Assembly (NCBI GenBank): GCA_027604005.1
Contig: JADGJT010000038.1
Span: 1-64,000 of the forward strand
DNA length: 64,000 bases
Direction of reading: 5' to 3'
Source of the DNA: Dinochytrium kinnereticum
Lineage: Eukaryota; Chytridiomycota; Chytridiomycetes; Chytridiales; Chytridiaceae
Below are positions 1 through 12,000 of the stretch, piece after piece. The position numbers were made by a program, and so were the translations under genes. The notes under the pieces are model-generated. The model saw nothing but the letters and a program-made list of their open reading frames with translations. It searched no databases and was not told the DNA's origin. The stretch's first letter is position 1; each line of letters begins with the position of its first letter.

Positions 1-1672
1 TTTCCTGTCTCCCCTCCTCCCCTCCCCCCCCCCCCGCCCCCGCCCCCGCGCGCCGCGGCCTCCCCGCGGGGCCCCCCCGCCCCGCCCCCCCCGAGTTGTT
101 GCAGATATCGGGGTCTAGTCAAGCTACAAGCCATCGTTCAAAAAAAAACCAAAAAAAAAACAAAAACACCAAAGCCCAAACAAACATTCCCCTCCAACCA
201 ACCCTCCCCAACAAAAAAGAAAAAAAAGAAAAGAAAAAAGTGATTGTGCGTGCCCACATCACATCCATCCCAGTTCATTCAATATCAATCATTTGATGAG
301 CAGCAAGACCGTGGATTCAAACCATCATTCAATCGATCCACAAGCCAAGAGTTTAAGGAAATCTTGAAGATTTCAAATACCTCACGAAATGGTCCACTCC
401 CACTTGTGCAGACAAGCCTGATGAACCACGCAAGAATCGTCAAAGACAAGTCTGGCGTTCTTGCAAAAAAAAAAAAAAGAGAATCGTTCAGAATGAAAAC
501 CCGTGATGGCTTACCCAGACCAGCTCAGTAAGATCTTTTTTTTTTTTTTTATGGAAACAGATTGGCGTGCAGTCGAGTCACGCCTTTTGAGTCAGAAGCG
601 CCCACCCATACAACGATAATGTAATCAAAAAGTTTCCAGCTTCTTAATGAAACTCTTTTATACTGATATTGATGTTAATTCCAAAAAAAACCTCTGTATT
701 GAAACCCTACCCTCCCGCGGCTTTTTGGAAAAGAGTGATTCAGAATCCAAATAGTGAGGGATATTTATCTGGATGGACGCGGCTTGGGCCTTAACTTACC
801 AGCCCCACAGCTCCGATGGACGTCTGGGACCCCAGCTGAAAAACTCTCAGCATAAGAGACTGAATGAAGTACCTATATGACCAAAGAGACTCAACAGTCA
901 GATGGTGTGGAAGGAGCCGGGAAAAAGCAAAAGACAACTGGCATCACAGGTGCTGGCGCTACTTAAGGGAACAAAATGTATGAATAAAAGACGTGAGCGC
1001 GTCTACAATAGAACAAAATGGGGGTTTCGTTGTTTTTTGGTTTATTTTTATCTGTTTGCTGTGGGCAATGGCTCTCGAATGGCCTTGTTTTCGTATGGCA
1101 TCAATAATAAAGAATGAAAAGCAATATTATTATTGGTCAAATTTCCTATCTACCAGTAAACTGGTAGGAGGGGCAGTGCACCCCCAAAATCCACTTGCAG
1201 TTGTCACCACCCTGATTTGATGCATGGTTCAAAAAACAACAGAAAAAATTCAAACACGTCAAAAACTGTTATTAGCGTCCTTTTGGAACAGAAAAAACAA
1301 AACAAAACAACAAACTACCACCAACATCTGGTCTGCATACCAAACAAGGAACAAGTGAGAGGAGAAAGGTGAGGGAGGGGGGGGGGGGGGTGGATGAGGT
1401 GGGGTTGTGAGGGTGGGGGAGGGGGGAGGGTGGGCCACATCTCTTCCGTTAACACACACAAAGCTCCCCTTTTTTTTTTTAAAAAAAAAACAAATAAAAA
1501 ATAAAAAGCAGTCAACACTCAAGACACTACATTCGGGGAAATAAAATAGAATCCTATCAAACACACATACACCGCACTTCAGAGCAACAACAAAAAAAAA
1601 ACAAAAAAACAAAAAACAATAACAAACAGCAAACAAACAAACTCCCCTTCTCCCCCCAGACAAAAATCCCCC
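1..1672. other. Gene-free left end, homopolymer-rich
   Basis: No coding region could be supported here. Positions 19-95 are almost pure C/G. The stretch about 110-500 is rich in A runs. A G-run tract lies at about 1373-1434, followed by T and A runs near 1470-1500. Short open frames exist but their predicted peptides are low-complexity (poly-Lys, poly-Pro, poly-Phe) and show no family signature. It may be intergenic DNA near a contig edge. Confidence 0.5.
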
Positions 1673-3694
1673 TCAAACCAAAGCCCCCTGAACCTCAAAC
1701 CGGTCCAACGAAAGCTCTTTCGAAAAAGGCATGGCCGCAAGCTCCTGCAAACAGCACCGACAAAAGAAGAAGATGAAGCAGAAAAAGGAAAAGAATAGAA
1801 GAAATGGTCAGAAACAGTCAAAAAATAAGGAAAGAAAACGACAAAACAAACAACAACAACTTCTCACCTCCGGCACACCCCCAACCCCCTTCCCCTCCTC
1901 AACCTCCACCCTCCCAACACCCCCACCCCGTCGCCAAGGTAAAACCCCTTCACCTCCATCATCATTCTCCTTCCCGTCCTTCCTCCCCCTCTGCAAATAA
2001 GCCTCAATCGTCTCCGTCAGCGGTCTCAATCGATCCTGAGACCTCGCCACAAGGGTGTCACAGGTCTGGGTGGAGGGTGTCGATCGGGTGATGGCGGAGT
2101 CGGAGAGACGTCGGAGGTCGGCGAGGTGGTGGGTTAGTTGAGATAGGGAGGTTTTCATTTTGGCGCCTTTTTTTTTTTTAAGGGGGAGGGGGAGTGGGGA
2201 TTGGTTAGTTTTTGGTTTTCTTTCTGCTTTTTTTTTTTTTTGCTCTTTCTTTGGCAAGGTTTGGGGGCAAGGGGGGGAGTTAGGATGGTTTGGTTTGGCT
2301 TGGGATGAGTGAGGGATGGATGGATTTTTTAAAAAAGATAAGGAAGAGGGTTAGGTTTGTGTACCTCCATCTTCGGCGAGCTCGCCGACCCCGGATCTAA
2401 GGTCTTTCAGGATCTTTTCGAGGCAAGGAACGTCATGATTCAGAACCTTCAATGCGGCTTTCAGCTTGAGGTTCATAAACTTTTCCTAGAAAGGACATGA
2501 CAAAACACAGGAGGGTGAGGCTTGTGAACAGCGACAGCAGCCGCAGCAACAACAACAAATACAAAGAAAACCGGGAAACAGGTCTCCCAAGATGGAAAAA
2601 ACAACAAAAGAAAAAGGAAGAAAAAAAAAGAAGAGGAGGAGGAGGAAACACAGCAAAAGCATGAGCAACAACACTTAAAAACAAAACAAAGCAATAACAT
2701 CAAATAAATAAAGAGGTTTGAAGATGGACGAACCGCAATCAGCTCTCTCCTCATCTGCTCAATCTGCGCGTCAAGTTCACGGTCAAGGGCTTCAGTGGCG
2801 GTGGGATCAATGTCCTTTGTACCCAATAAAAAAGCCAATAATTAACATGTCTCCATGCATATCCACAAGAGAATAAGAGGAAACTGCGAAGAGGGACGAG
2901 AAAAGAGATGTGGGCGTTGGGATAAGGGGGTAAGGTTGAAGGGGGGGGAGAGAGTATATTCACCCTATATTGCGGTAGGACAACGCTAACGTTACGAGGA
3001 AGGCTAAAGATGTTTTGGAGAGCGTAGAGCTCAAATTTATCAAAGTATTTGTCGATTACGTTTTCCAAGAGCGTTTCAAGCGAGGCCATCCCCTGGTATT
3101 CGTCGAGGGTAAACACCGTTACCAAAATGAGGAGGGGAAGATCGAGAGCAAATAAGCCCAAATACGAAAAAGAAGAACAAAATCCCCCCCTTGAAGGAGA
3201 AGACCAAAAAGCAAATAAAAGAAGCAACAAACCTTCTCAACCTCAACCTGATCCTCCATCTCCCCCTCCACAAACCTCTGAAACTCCTCCATGGCCTGAT
3301 ACATCAAATCGTTCACGGCATTAATCACATCATCCACAAAATCAACCGGCGCGAATCCAAAATGCTCAACAACAAGATCCTCCTCCCTCCTCCTCCTCTC
3401 CATCTCCATTGCCTCGTCGCTCATCTTTTTCTGTGTCTCAACCTTCTTCGCCGCCGCCGCCGCCGCCGCCGCCGCCTCTTCTTCTTGCTGGACAGCGGTG
3501 ATAGCGGCGTCGTTTTGAAAGGTTGAGAGACGGCGTTTGGTTGGGGTTGCGGGGGGAGGGTCTAGTTCCATCATTGTTGGTTGAGGGACGGGGTCGTCAT
3601 CTTGGAGGAGAGAGCGGGGGCGGTTCCAGTGGGCGGAGGAGGCGGCTGCTAGACTGAATTTACGGGATTTTCGTCTAGCTGTTGCAGCGTCCAT
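1673..3694 (-). CDS. MIS12: MIS12/Mtw1 kinetochore protein
   Basis: This is a subunit of the Mis12 (MIND) complex, which links centromeric chromatin to the Ndc80 microtubule-binding complex. Exons, 5' to 3': 3694-3233, 3092-2964, 2814-2734, 2485-2365, 2166-1868, 1744-1673; phases close and give 387 aa. The Mis12 signature starts near residue 110 (HFGFAPVDFVDDVINAVND) and continues across the first splice as KGMASLETLLEN, then DKFELYALQNIF. Coiled-coil segments follow. The N-terminal 100 residues are disordered, with a poly-Ala tract from a GCC repeat. The last two exons are the least certain: the penultimate one ends in Gly/Glu-rich low complexity and the last adds 23 residues. The ATG at 3694 is the first in frame. 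It is divergent from the GH30 gene. Confidence 0.85.
3449..3477. repeat. GCC/CGC trinucleotide repeat
   Basis: A run of about nine CGC-type triplets inside MIS12 exon 1. Read on the minus strand it encodes a poly-alanine tract. Confidence 0.9.
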
Positions 3695-4061
3695 TTTGCT
3701 ACTGGTTTTTGGAGGGGTGAGGCAGTTTATGGGGGGGGGGAGTTTGAGAATGGCTGATGGTGGGTTTGGTGATCCGTGGTTTGGTCTTTCTTGAGGTGGC
3801 TCCTTCTCCTTCCGGTCTGTCTGCTGATTGTCCCTTTTTAGCTCGAATATGTTCGTGGTCTGGTGCGTGGAGCGAGCGAGCTGTCTTGCTGGCGGTCGTT
3901 ATCGCCGTCTGTCTGTCGCTCGTCGTCGTCAAGGTAGGTTGGTGGTCAACAAACGTCTGTCGTCCGTCCGTCTCGCACTTTGAGCCTCTCCTCAGATTGT
4001 CCGAACAAACCGCCAAACACAATTTCTTTGGACTGCTTCTCTGGTCCCACAACCACCAACC
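3695..4061. other. Divergent intergenic region MIS12 / GH30
   Basis: 367 bp separate the two ATG codons and must hold both promoters. It contains a G-run at 3731-3740 and a stretch rich in GTCTGTC and CGTC words at about 3895-3970. No TATA box or other element could be assigned with confidence. Confidence 0.5.
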
Positions 4062-5949
4062 ATGAACAAACAACGCCCTCCCCTCATCCTCACCTCACTG
4101 GCAGCACTCACCCGCGATTCAGTCTCTCGACGCCCCGTTCTCCATGCCGTTCTGGCTGTCTACCTTGCTGTATTTGTCTCGCTCTTCCTCCACTTCCTCA
4201 CCCTCGCCGCCCTGCGCCACCTGTTCAACCCCTGGGACACCCCGCAAACACCCTACGACTTCCACCCGCGCAGACCCCTCCTCCCCAAACCCTCCGACTA
4301 CATTGTCCTCATAGAAGGCGCGAAACCGCGAAACACATGGGAAGGTTTTGGAACGTCGTTGTGTTGGTGGGGCATGGGGGTCGGTGGTTCGCAGAGTGAG
4401 CAGCTGTTTGCGGATCTGGTGTTCTCGTTGCGCGATGAGATTACTGTCCCGGATGGACGGAGGGTTCCTGGATTGGGGTTGGAGATTTTGAGGTACAATA
4501 TGGGGGGGTTTGGGTGGCCTGGGGATTCTGTTGGGGGAATGGTTGAGTCCAGCAGCCCTGTACCTTGGTATCGACGACTTGAGGGGTTTTCGGTGAGGGA
4601 TGAGGGTCATCCGAATGGAAGTTGGGATTGGAGTAGGGATGCGAATCAGAGGAGTATGATGATGGCTGCAAAGAAGCTTGGTAGGGACCTTGAAGCTCAT
4701 TGATGCAATGTAGTTGACGGTTGAATTGTGTTGTTGTTGTTATTTTTTATGTAGGCGTGTCAAAGTTTGAGTTCTTTTCGAACGCGCCAATGTGGTGGAT
4801 GACAGAGGAGAAGTCGTCTGCAGGTGGCCGGCTGGACCTTCTGCAAGGACAGGCCTTTGTTTCGTATGTGGCAGAGGTTGTCAACACTGCTCTTCACCAG
4901 TGGCACATCCCCGTCGTCAGCGTGGAACTCTTTAATGAACCATCAGCGGGCTGGTGGAATTATGGTCAGACGACGCAAGAGGGGTATGGTTCCCCCCCGA
5001 ATCTTATTCAATTTATTGAATTGCTTTTTTCCAACTCTCCGATCCTGGTGTTTTGAGCAGCTGCAACATCAAGCGCAACGACCAACACACGCTCTTAAAA
5101 GCACTCCGAACTGAGATGTCCCTCCGAAATCTCACACAAGTTCGCGTATCGTCATCTGACGAAAACGGCCTCGACACAGGGCTCGTCACCTACGTCCGTC
5201 TTCGCAACGAGATGGACCAGGTCAACGTTCACTCATATTATGGATTGACACCTTGGCGAAAGAACAGGACTCGAAGGATTCTGCGCGCGATTGTCGTGAA
5301 GGATTTGTGGATGTCTGAATATGGGGATGGGGATGGGTCGGGTCGGACCCTTGCGCAGACTATTTTGGAGGACTTTAACTTTATGCATCCTACCGCTTGG
5401 GTTTATTGGCAGGTTGTGGAGGCTAATAATGATTGGGGGATGTTAAACGCGCTGTTCTTTGACGAGTATTTGAAGAACTCATCTCAAAGGGGTACGGTTT
5501 GTTCTATAAAAAAATATTACTAACTGTGGACGCGGTCCTTTTTTTCCTTTTTGGAAATTCTGGCTGCATACTTGTTTTTGATAGGAGCTTTTACAAAACT
5601 CAACCGCAAATACTTTATCTTTGCCCACTTTACACGCTTTATAAGATCGGGCTCCCTCATTATTCCTTCAACCGATCGAGACACCGTCTCCGCCTATGAT
5701 GAGGCAAAGCGCATCCTTAGCATCGTCTTCATGACTGACAGTCAGGCGCACAGCGTCAGCTTTGTGCTTGACAACTTTCTCGTGCTGGACCAGGTCGTCA
5801 ACATCACTGTCACAAGTTTCGAGGGTGAAAAGGTATTTGAAACTTCGCAGACCTCATTGTCATCATCGGGGAGGCTGGTTATGCAGGTTGAGCCTGGATG
5901 TATGTACTCTATCATAATAAAATGCGACAGACAGGGGTTTCATGCTTGA
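4062..5949 (+). CDS. GH30-type glycoside hydrolase, endo-beta-1,6-galactanase-like, membrane-anchored
   Basis: Predicted retaining glycoside hydrolase acting on beta-1,6-linked galactan or a related glycan outside the cell. Exons: 4062-4680, 4755-4983, 5061-5491, 5585-5949; phases close and give 547 aa. Residues about 25-50 form one hydrophobic helix after a short basic N-terminus, which looks like a signal anchor rather than a cleaved signal peptide. The catalytic part begins near residue 90 (WEGFGTSLCWWG). Family motifs follow: LEILRYNMGG, DANQRSMMMAAKK, SNAPMWWM, then ELFNEPSAGWW with the acid/base Glu, and SEYGDGDGSG with the nucleophile Glu. The C-terminal beta-sandwich ends in SLSSSGRLVMQVEPG. 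These motifs match fungal GH30 galactanases. Substrate is inferred only. Confidence 0.85.
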
Positions 5950-6025
5950 CGCGATTTGAGCTTTGACCAACCATTTAGACTTTTGACAAACCTTTCGATC
6001 CCATTGCTCTCAACACTGACAGAGC

Positions 6026-7779
6026 ATGCCTGAACTGCCGGAGGTGGAAAGAGGCCGACGACTGATGCACGATCACTGCGTCGGTCGCAAGATTGTGAGG
6101 GTAGATTCTACGCCGGATACCATCGTTTATACGGGGGGAATTACCAACACAACCTTTGCTGAAACCCTTCTGAACAAAACGATTGAGGACACTTACCGAT
6201 ACGGCAAGGTCAGCCCACATGGTCATGCTCCCATAAGGATTCATCAATTACTTTGACCACAGGTCTTCTTCCTCCGCTTAAACCAATCCCCACACCCCGT
6301 CCTCCATTTCGGCATGACAGGAAGCGTTCGCGTGAAAGGACAGGATGGGCTAAAGTACAAGGACTTCAATACGGACGGAGACGAATGGCCACCAAGGTTT
6401 TGGAAGTTTGTGATTGTTTTAAGCGACGGTTGTGAGATTGCTTTCACGGATCCAAGGAGGCTGGCAAAGATAAGACTGGCTGCGGATCCTTTGAATGAGC
6501 CGCCGATTTCGGAACTGGGGTTTGACCCTGTGCATTCCATGCCAGAGGTCGGGGATTTTGGGGTTGCGGTGAGGAGGAGAAATATGCCTGTTAAGGCGTT
6601 ATTACTGGATCAGGCCTTTTCGGCGGGGATTGGGAATTGGGTTGGTGAGTTGATTCGTCACGTTCATTTATTCTTTTCTTTTTTTCTTTTTGTTGTGGCT
6701 TTTCGTTGCCTGATACACCGTCCACTAACCATGCTCTGATTCAAGCCGATGAGGTATTGTACCATGCAAAAGTTCATCCCGCGCAGAACACGCAAACCTT
6801 GCTAGACGAGGAGCTTTCATCTCTGCATGGATCCATTACGACGGTGATCAACACGGCATGTGCGGTTAATGCGGATTCTGACCTTTTTCCCGATACTTGG
6901 CTTTTCCATTACAGGTGCGTGAGGCCCATTTGGTTGTGATGCTCTTCTTCCTTTCTGTTTCAGCTTACAGGCGCGTCCAGATGGGAGAAGGCAAAAAGCA
7001 AGAAGCACAGTCTTCAAATGCCCAACGGTAACGCCATATCTTTTGTGACCATTGGAGGAAGAACAACTGCGGTCGTTGAGGCGGAGCAGAAGCTGAGAGG
7101 TTCGCTTCCTGTGAAAGTGAGGGGTTTTCTTTTCTTCTTTACATATGTTCTGAATACCTTTTGCTTGACTTTACAGAAAAAGAGAAAACCAGCAAAGGAG
7201 AATGACGATGAAGAAGAGGACGATGAGGAAGAGGAGGATGCCCCTGCTACCGTGATAATGAAAAAAAGGAAGACTTCCCAAAAGGATGCAGAAAGGAAGA
7301 GCAACGAAGGAATCAGCCGGAAAGTCGGTCGTAAATCCAAACCGAGGAGGACAACAACGAGTCAGGAGGAATGCCTTCAAGAGGATTCAAATCAGAAACC
7401 ACGTAAAAGTTCCAGATTGGGTGTTAAAACAGAAACGAACGTAATGAGGGAATTTAAGGAGACAGCAGAGAAGAGCCCGTTTTTTGCCGAGGAAAATGTG
7501 TCGGCCAGCCAGACTAAAAGGAAGCCTTTAGCGAACACGAAAAAGTCTAGATCTTCCGCCAAGGTGCGTTTGTTTTTATTTTACGGGGTGACTGTCTCCA
7601 GATTGTATCGTCCTAACTATTCTAATTGCCAAAAGAAAGTAACAGCAGAAGGCGGTGGAGCTGTACCAGACAATGACAATCATGGATTGCCGAATTGGGA
7701 GAGCGGGTCTGATGATTATTTCGTAACGCCTGGAGGCAAGCAGCTTCGGTCCAGAAGAAGCGCAAAGAAAACAAAGTAA
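6026..7779 (+). CDS. Formamidopyrimidine-DNA glycosylase (zincless Fpg/Nei family)
   Basis: Base-excision repair glycosylase/AP lyase for oxidised purines. Exons: 6026-6208, 6263-6644, 6746-6914, 6981-7116, 7177-7563, 7636-7779; 466 aa. It starts MPELPEVERGRRL, so after Met removal Pro is the Schiff-base nucleophile with Glu beside it. The catalytic Lys lies in YRYGK at the first splice. The helix-two-turn-helix is QAFSAGIGNWVADEVLYHAK. The bacterial C4 zinc finger is missing; in its place is ISFVTIGGRTTAVV, the zincless finger with Arg known from plant and fungal Fpg. A 160-residue Lys/Arg/Glu-rich tail follows and could carry nuclear localisation. The last 3' splice site (AAAAG) is weak, but the frame is consistent. 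The next gene on the same strand begins 228 bp downstream. Confidence 0.9.
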
Positions 7780-8007
7780 CCCATTTCGCATATCAGATCC
7801 GCACTGTCCGCATAGACCACATAATTTTGCTGATGAATCTCCATACGGTGCTTGCCTTGCATGTCTCTTCCAATCTCACCCCGCAGCCAAGGTCAAAGAC
7901 TAGCACGCCCATAATCAAGTCCAGAAAAAAACTTTCCATGAAAGAAAACCACTATTTATTATTCTCATTTGAAACAAATTCAAAAGAAAACCAGTTGATA
8001 CGAAATA

Positions 8008-9052
8008 ATGTCCCAAGTCGACCGAAAGAGAATAAGAGTGAGGATTTCAACTGAGCATCCACCGCTGACCATCCATCTAAGGGGCCAGAAAAGTCCGTCA
8101 TCCCTCTATCGGACCATGTTATCCCGACTTTCAACCTTGATAAACGAAGCGACAGTCGAACCTCTGAGAGTTTGAGACCATTCTGTAAGGCAAAAACCCA
8201 ACTGTGTAATTCTCCATGCTCACTGACGGCGTGTTAGTTGCTAAAACGGGAATGATCCGACAGGCGAATGGGTCGGCTTACATGGAGGCTGGGAAGTTGA
8301 AAGTTGTCTGTGGAGTGTAGGATTTGCCATTTCCATTTGGGCTGAATTCTCATCCATGTAGTTATGGGCCAAGACAGCAAGTTTCCGGGAAGAGATCATC
8401 AGAAACTGGTGTTTTAGTGTGCGATTTCAAGTTCACACCATTCTCTTTAAAAAAGCGGAAAGGATTTATGCGGGTGAGGGCTGCCTACTACACTCCCCGT
8501 TTACTTACTATCATTTTAGGAATCTCAAGAGACTGAAAACGCCATGCTGATGAAGCAAGCTCTCACACCGGCCGTGAGACTTCACAAGTACCCCAAATCC
8601 GAAATCGATATTTTTGCCATGGTTCTGGAAGGTGACGGTATGGCTTCAGCGCTGTGCCTTGCGATATCATGTGCATCCTTAGCGCTGGCGGATGCTGGTA
8701 TCGAAATGTTCGACACGGTGGCTGCATGCTCTGCTGGATTCTTTGAGAAACCGTCGAAATCTCTGCAGGATCGAACATTGGCATTGGATTGCACCGCCGA
8801 TGAGGAGGAGTTTCAGATTGGTAGTCTTGTGATCGCTTACATGCCTTCAATGCGCGAGGTCACTCATTTTGTGCATAGCGGGGAAATTGCTATTTCTTCG
8901 ATGACGGAGGTACATGATCATCTGATTTCTTCAAGTACTCAATGTGTATTAATTAGGCAATGGATCTTTGCATTGACGGATGCTCGAAAATTCACGATGC
9001 GCTAAGAGAAACACTGATAGAATCTTTAAAGGGGCAGGAGATGGAGCATTAA
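8008..9052 (+). CDS. MTR3: Exosome core subunit MTR3 (EXOSC6), RNase PH fold
   Basis: One of the six RNase PH-like subunits of the RNA exosome ring, which in eukaryotes is structural rather than catalytic. Exons: 8008-8037, 8082-8184, 8238-8316, 8362-8473, 8520-8909, 8957-9052; all phases close, 269 aa. The 30-nt first exon (MSQVDRKRIR) is followed by a 44-nt intron and GPEKSVIPL, matching the RIRGPEES start of animal EXOSC6. Core motifs: LRPFFAKTGMIRQANGSAY, VCGVYGPRQ, LVCDFKFTPFS, and ASLALADAGIEM, the RNase PH helix. The C-terminus is a helix ending LKGQEMEH. Its stop codon is only 29 bp from the stop of the convergent CIP2A-like gene. Confidence 0.9.
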
Positions 9053-9081
9053 TAATATACATTTATTTATCAATTCGATTG

Positions 9082-12000
9082 TTACTTTTTTCTCCTCATA
9101 GACAGACCTTCCAGACTTTCTGCCAGCTTTGACACTATATCCTCGTGCACTCTGCTTTCATCCTCGAGTTCCTTCACTTTCTTTTCAAGATCCACCACTC
9201 TTACATCCTTTGATGAGCATGCTTCCTTCAATGACACATTCTTCATCCCTAATTAGCATAGCAATGAACAGGTGAAGAACTCCTCACCTCTTTTAAAGCG
9301 TTTTCAAGTCGAGATCTTAGCATTTGAATCATGTTATCTTTTTCGATTGTAGTGGCAGAGAGAGTTGTGTTTAAGCCTTCAATTGTTTCCTTGCTCGCAG
9401 CAATGCTTAATTCTTTCTCGGCAAGCTTACCCTGCATAGATGAAAGCCTTCATTTTGGGTAAGCATGAAAATCTTAAAGGAGAATGATTCTTACGCAAAC
9501 TGAAGTTTTGAGATCTGACCCTCCCAGGCCTTGTTTTTCTCCGTTTCAGATCTCAGCTCTTTTTTCAAGCTCTCACTCTCGAGTTTCATCGCATGATTTT
9601 CCCTCTCGAATGTGGACAATGTTCTTGCAAATTCCGACGACTTAAGAAATGAGACATACGTCAATAAAGGAGCGTACCCTGTCATTGAGATCGGCATTTT
9701 TGCGGTTGAGCGCGTCGGTTTTTTGTTCCAGAGATTCCTTGGTTTGTTTAGAAACGCACGCCGATATGTCAATACCTTGGCCTCTGCTAGTTCTGCCTTC
9801 ATAGAAGCGATTTTGATCTCATATGCAGAGATCTTCCGCTCCGAGATCGCGTTTTTCAACTAACGGATTAAATTCGTTCCTAAAAACGCAAAAAGGTCTC
9901 TTACTTCTATCTCTTTCTTCATCCGGTGCTCCATAAACTCAACTTCTTTCTCCTTAAAAACAAATTAGCCCGCCTAAATGTAAGCAAACTACTCACGAGC
10001 TGAGATAAAGCAGTGATGGATTTATCCGCATCCTCAACTCGCATAAAGGAATGCTCGGTCGGTCTCTCGGCGCGGAAGCTAGCCAATCCATCAAGCATCT
10101 GAAAGTCAATACCAAACGATGAGCTAGCACGTCCCATTGAATAGTCACGCCGCTTCGTAGTCGCCTTCTGGTGAACTTCCGTTAGGAATTTTGAGTAATG
10201 CTGGAAAAGCCGAAACCGATTTTCTTGGGCGATAAGGAGGGGTAGGCTTTCAAAAAATGGGGAAAGGGCTTTAGTGGGAGTATCTTGACATTGGCATCCT
10301 ACGGGAATTCATTTGGCCACACTTTTGTGATTTCGACAGCCATGTCGATGAGGGGAGAGAATGGACATGTCCCTAAACATATTTGAATGCTTCGATGTAG
10401 TTTGTCAGATAAAATATTCTAAGTTGTTAGAGGTTACTTAAGGTGAAAGACGAACCTCACGCCTGAGAACGTCAATATTTGCATCGTGCATATCAATCAC
10501 GATTTTGCTAATAGGAACTAGTAGCCAAGAAAGGCAATTATCCTCAACTTTGGTTCGTATAAGCCGGTCAAAAATGCGTCGAATCCCTTCACCATGAGCA
10601 TTCGATAAACCTTCTGCTAATTCCCGGCAGACAGATAAGGTTAAGTCTGCATAAAACGGCAGTATTAGAAGAAGATACAGGAAACAGATCTTGTACTCAG
10701 AGCTTCTACTGAATCAACAGCAAACGACAAAAGATAGCTTAATCTCGGCGTAAGGCTCTCGATGACGAAAATGGTGTCCAACAACTCGATGATTGAGGTG
10801 GCAATTTTCGAAAATTCCAAATATAAGCGCTTTGCCTTATCCGACTTCATGAAAATGCGCTGGGGAACTAATTAAGCAGCATCCTAAGAAGTTTTCTTAC
10901 GGATTTCGACAAGTCGCTTATCAGTTGGAAAGCGTTTTCGCAGGCTGCATACTGTTGTCCAGAACTGTGCTTTTGAACTGCTACAGATTGGATCCACGCC
11001 GCAAGATCCGAGAGCATCGATGCCTCATTGAGAGTAAACAGAATATGCTCCTCGCAGACATGATGTCTAACGAGAACCGCAAAAAGTTGAAAAGCCTGTG
11101 GAAGTTAACAATCTACCGTAGCGAATAATTTACCTGGTCCTGCGTTGTGGGTTCGGACGAGAGAGCCTGAAATGCCGATTTCACCAGTTTATTACTTTTA
11201 AGATATCTTTCTGGTATCAGATCGCGCGTAATGCCGTATTCCTCACCTATTTACGGCCTCACATAGGGGTATGCTTTTACATATCTCTTCCAAAAGTTCG
11301 ATGGAGCCGTCAATATCCTTTCTCGACGCAGCCTTAGTCAAAACACTGAAAATCATTTTGACTGTTTCGGCAATGTTTCCCTCAGTAAAGAACTTCAAAA
11401 GTTAGAAAGGAAGATCTGATAAAACTCTACATTTCCTCCTACAGACGCATTCTGACTTAACCGAGCGATGATCAATAGGGCCTTTACGACAATAAGATAG
11501 TCGAAGTCCTTATGAAGCCTATAAGATATAATAACTTTACTTTCAGTAACCCACATTTTGGCCCAGTAATGCAACAAGATATCGTATCAGAGAATCGAAT
11601 GCAGAGAGGTTCTGGAGATCACGGCAGTTCTGATTATTTTCGCAGATATTCGCTAAAAAGCCCAGCAATGACCCTAAGGATGTTTTATCTCGCGACATTC
11701 TGTACAATCTATCAGATAAATAATAAATAAATACATCTACATTCGTTCTGTAATCTCAGCCAATAGCCTTTTGTTAACTCGATAACGGAAACTTTTGACG
11801 CGAGAAAGTTTTGTTATCTCACAAAGACAGGAGATCAGCTTTCGATTCCGTTAGCGTTAAGCCTAATTTCTTCGAACTCTTTAGCTTACCCTATCATCAT
11901 CTGACGATAACGCAAGCTCCATAAACAACTCCACAACCCCAATTTCAGGGTTGGACATAAAAGTCAAGGTAACCCGATCGGACGCTATTTCCACGTAAGA

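Noticed and set aside
1259..1821. Overlapping minus-strand open frames rich in Phe, Cys and Pro
   Set aside because: Low-complexity reading of A/T and G runs; only the short MIS12 last exon (1744-1673) in a different frame is supported.
3699..4073. Open frames on both strands between MIS12 and the GH30 gene
   Set aside because: They overlap each other on opposite strands, lack any family motif and cover the expected divergent promoter.
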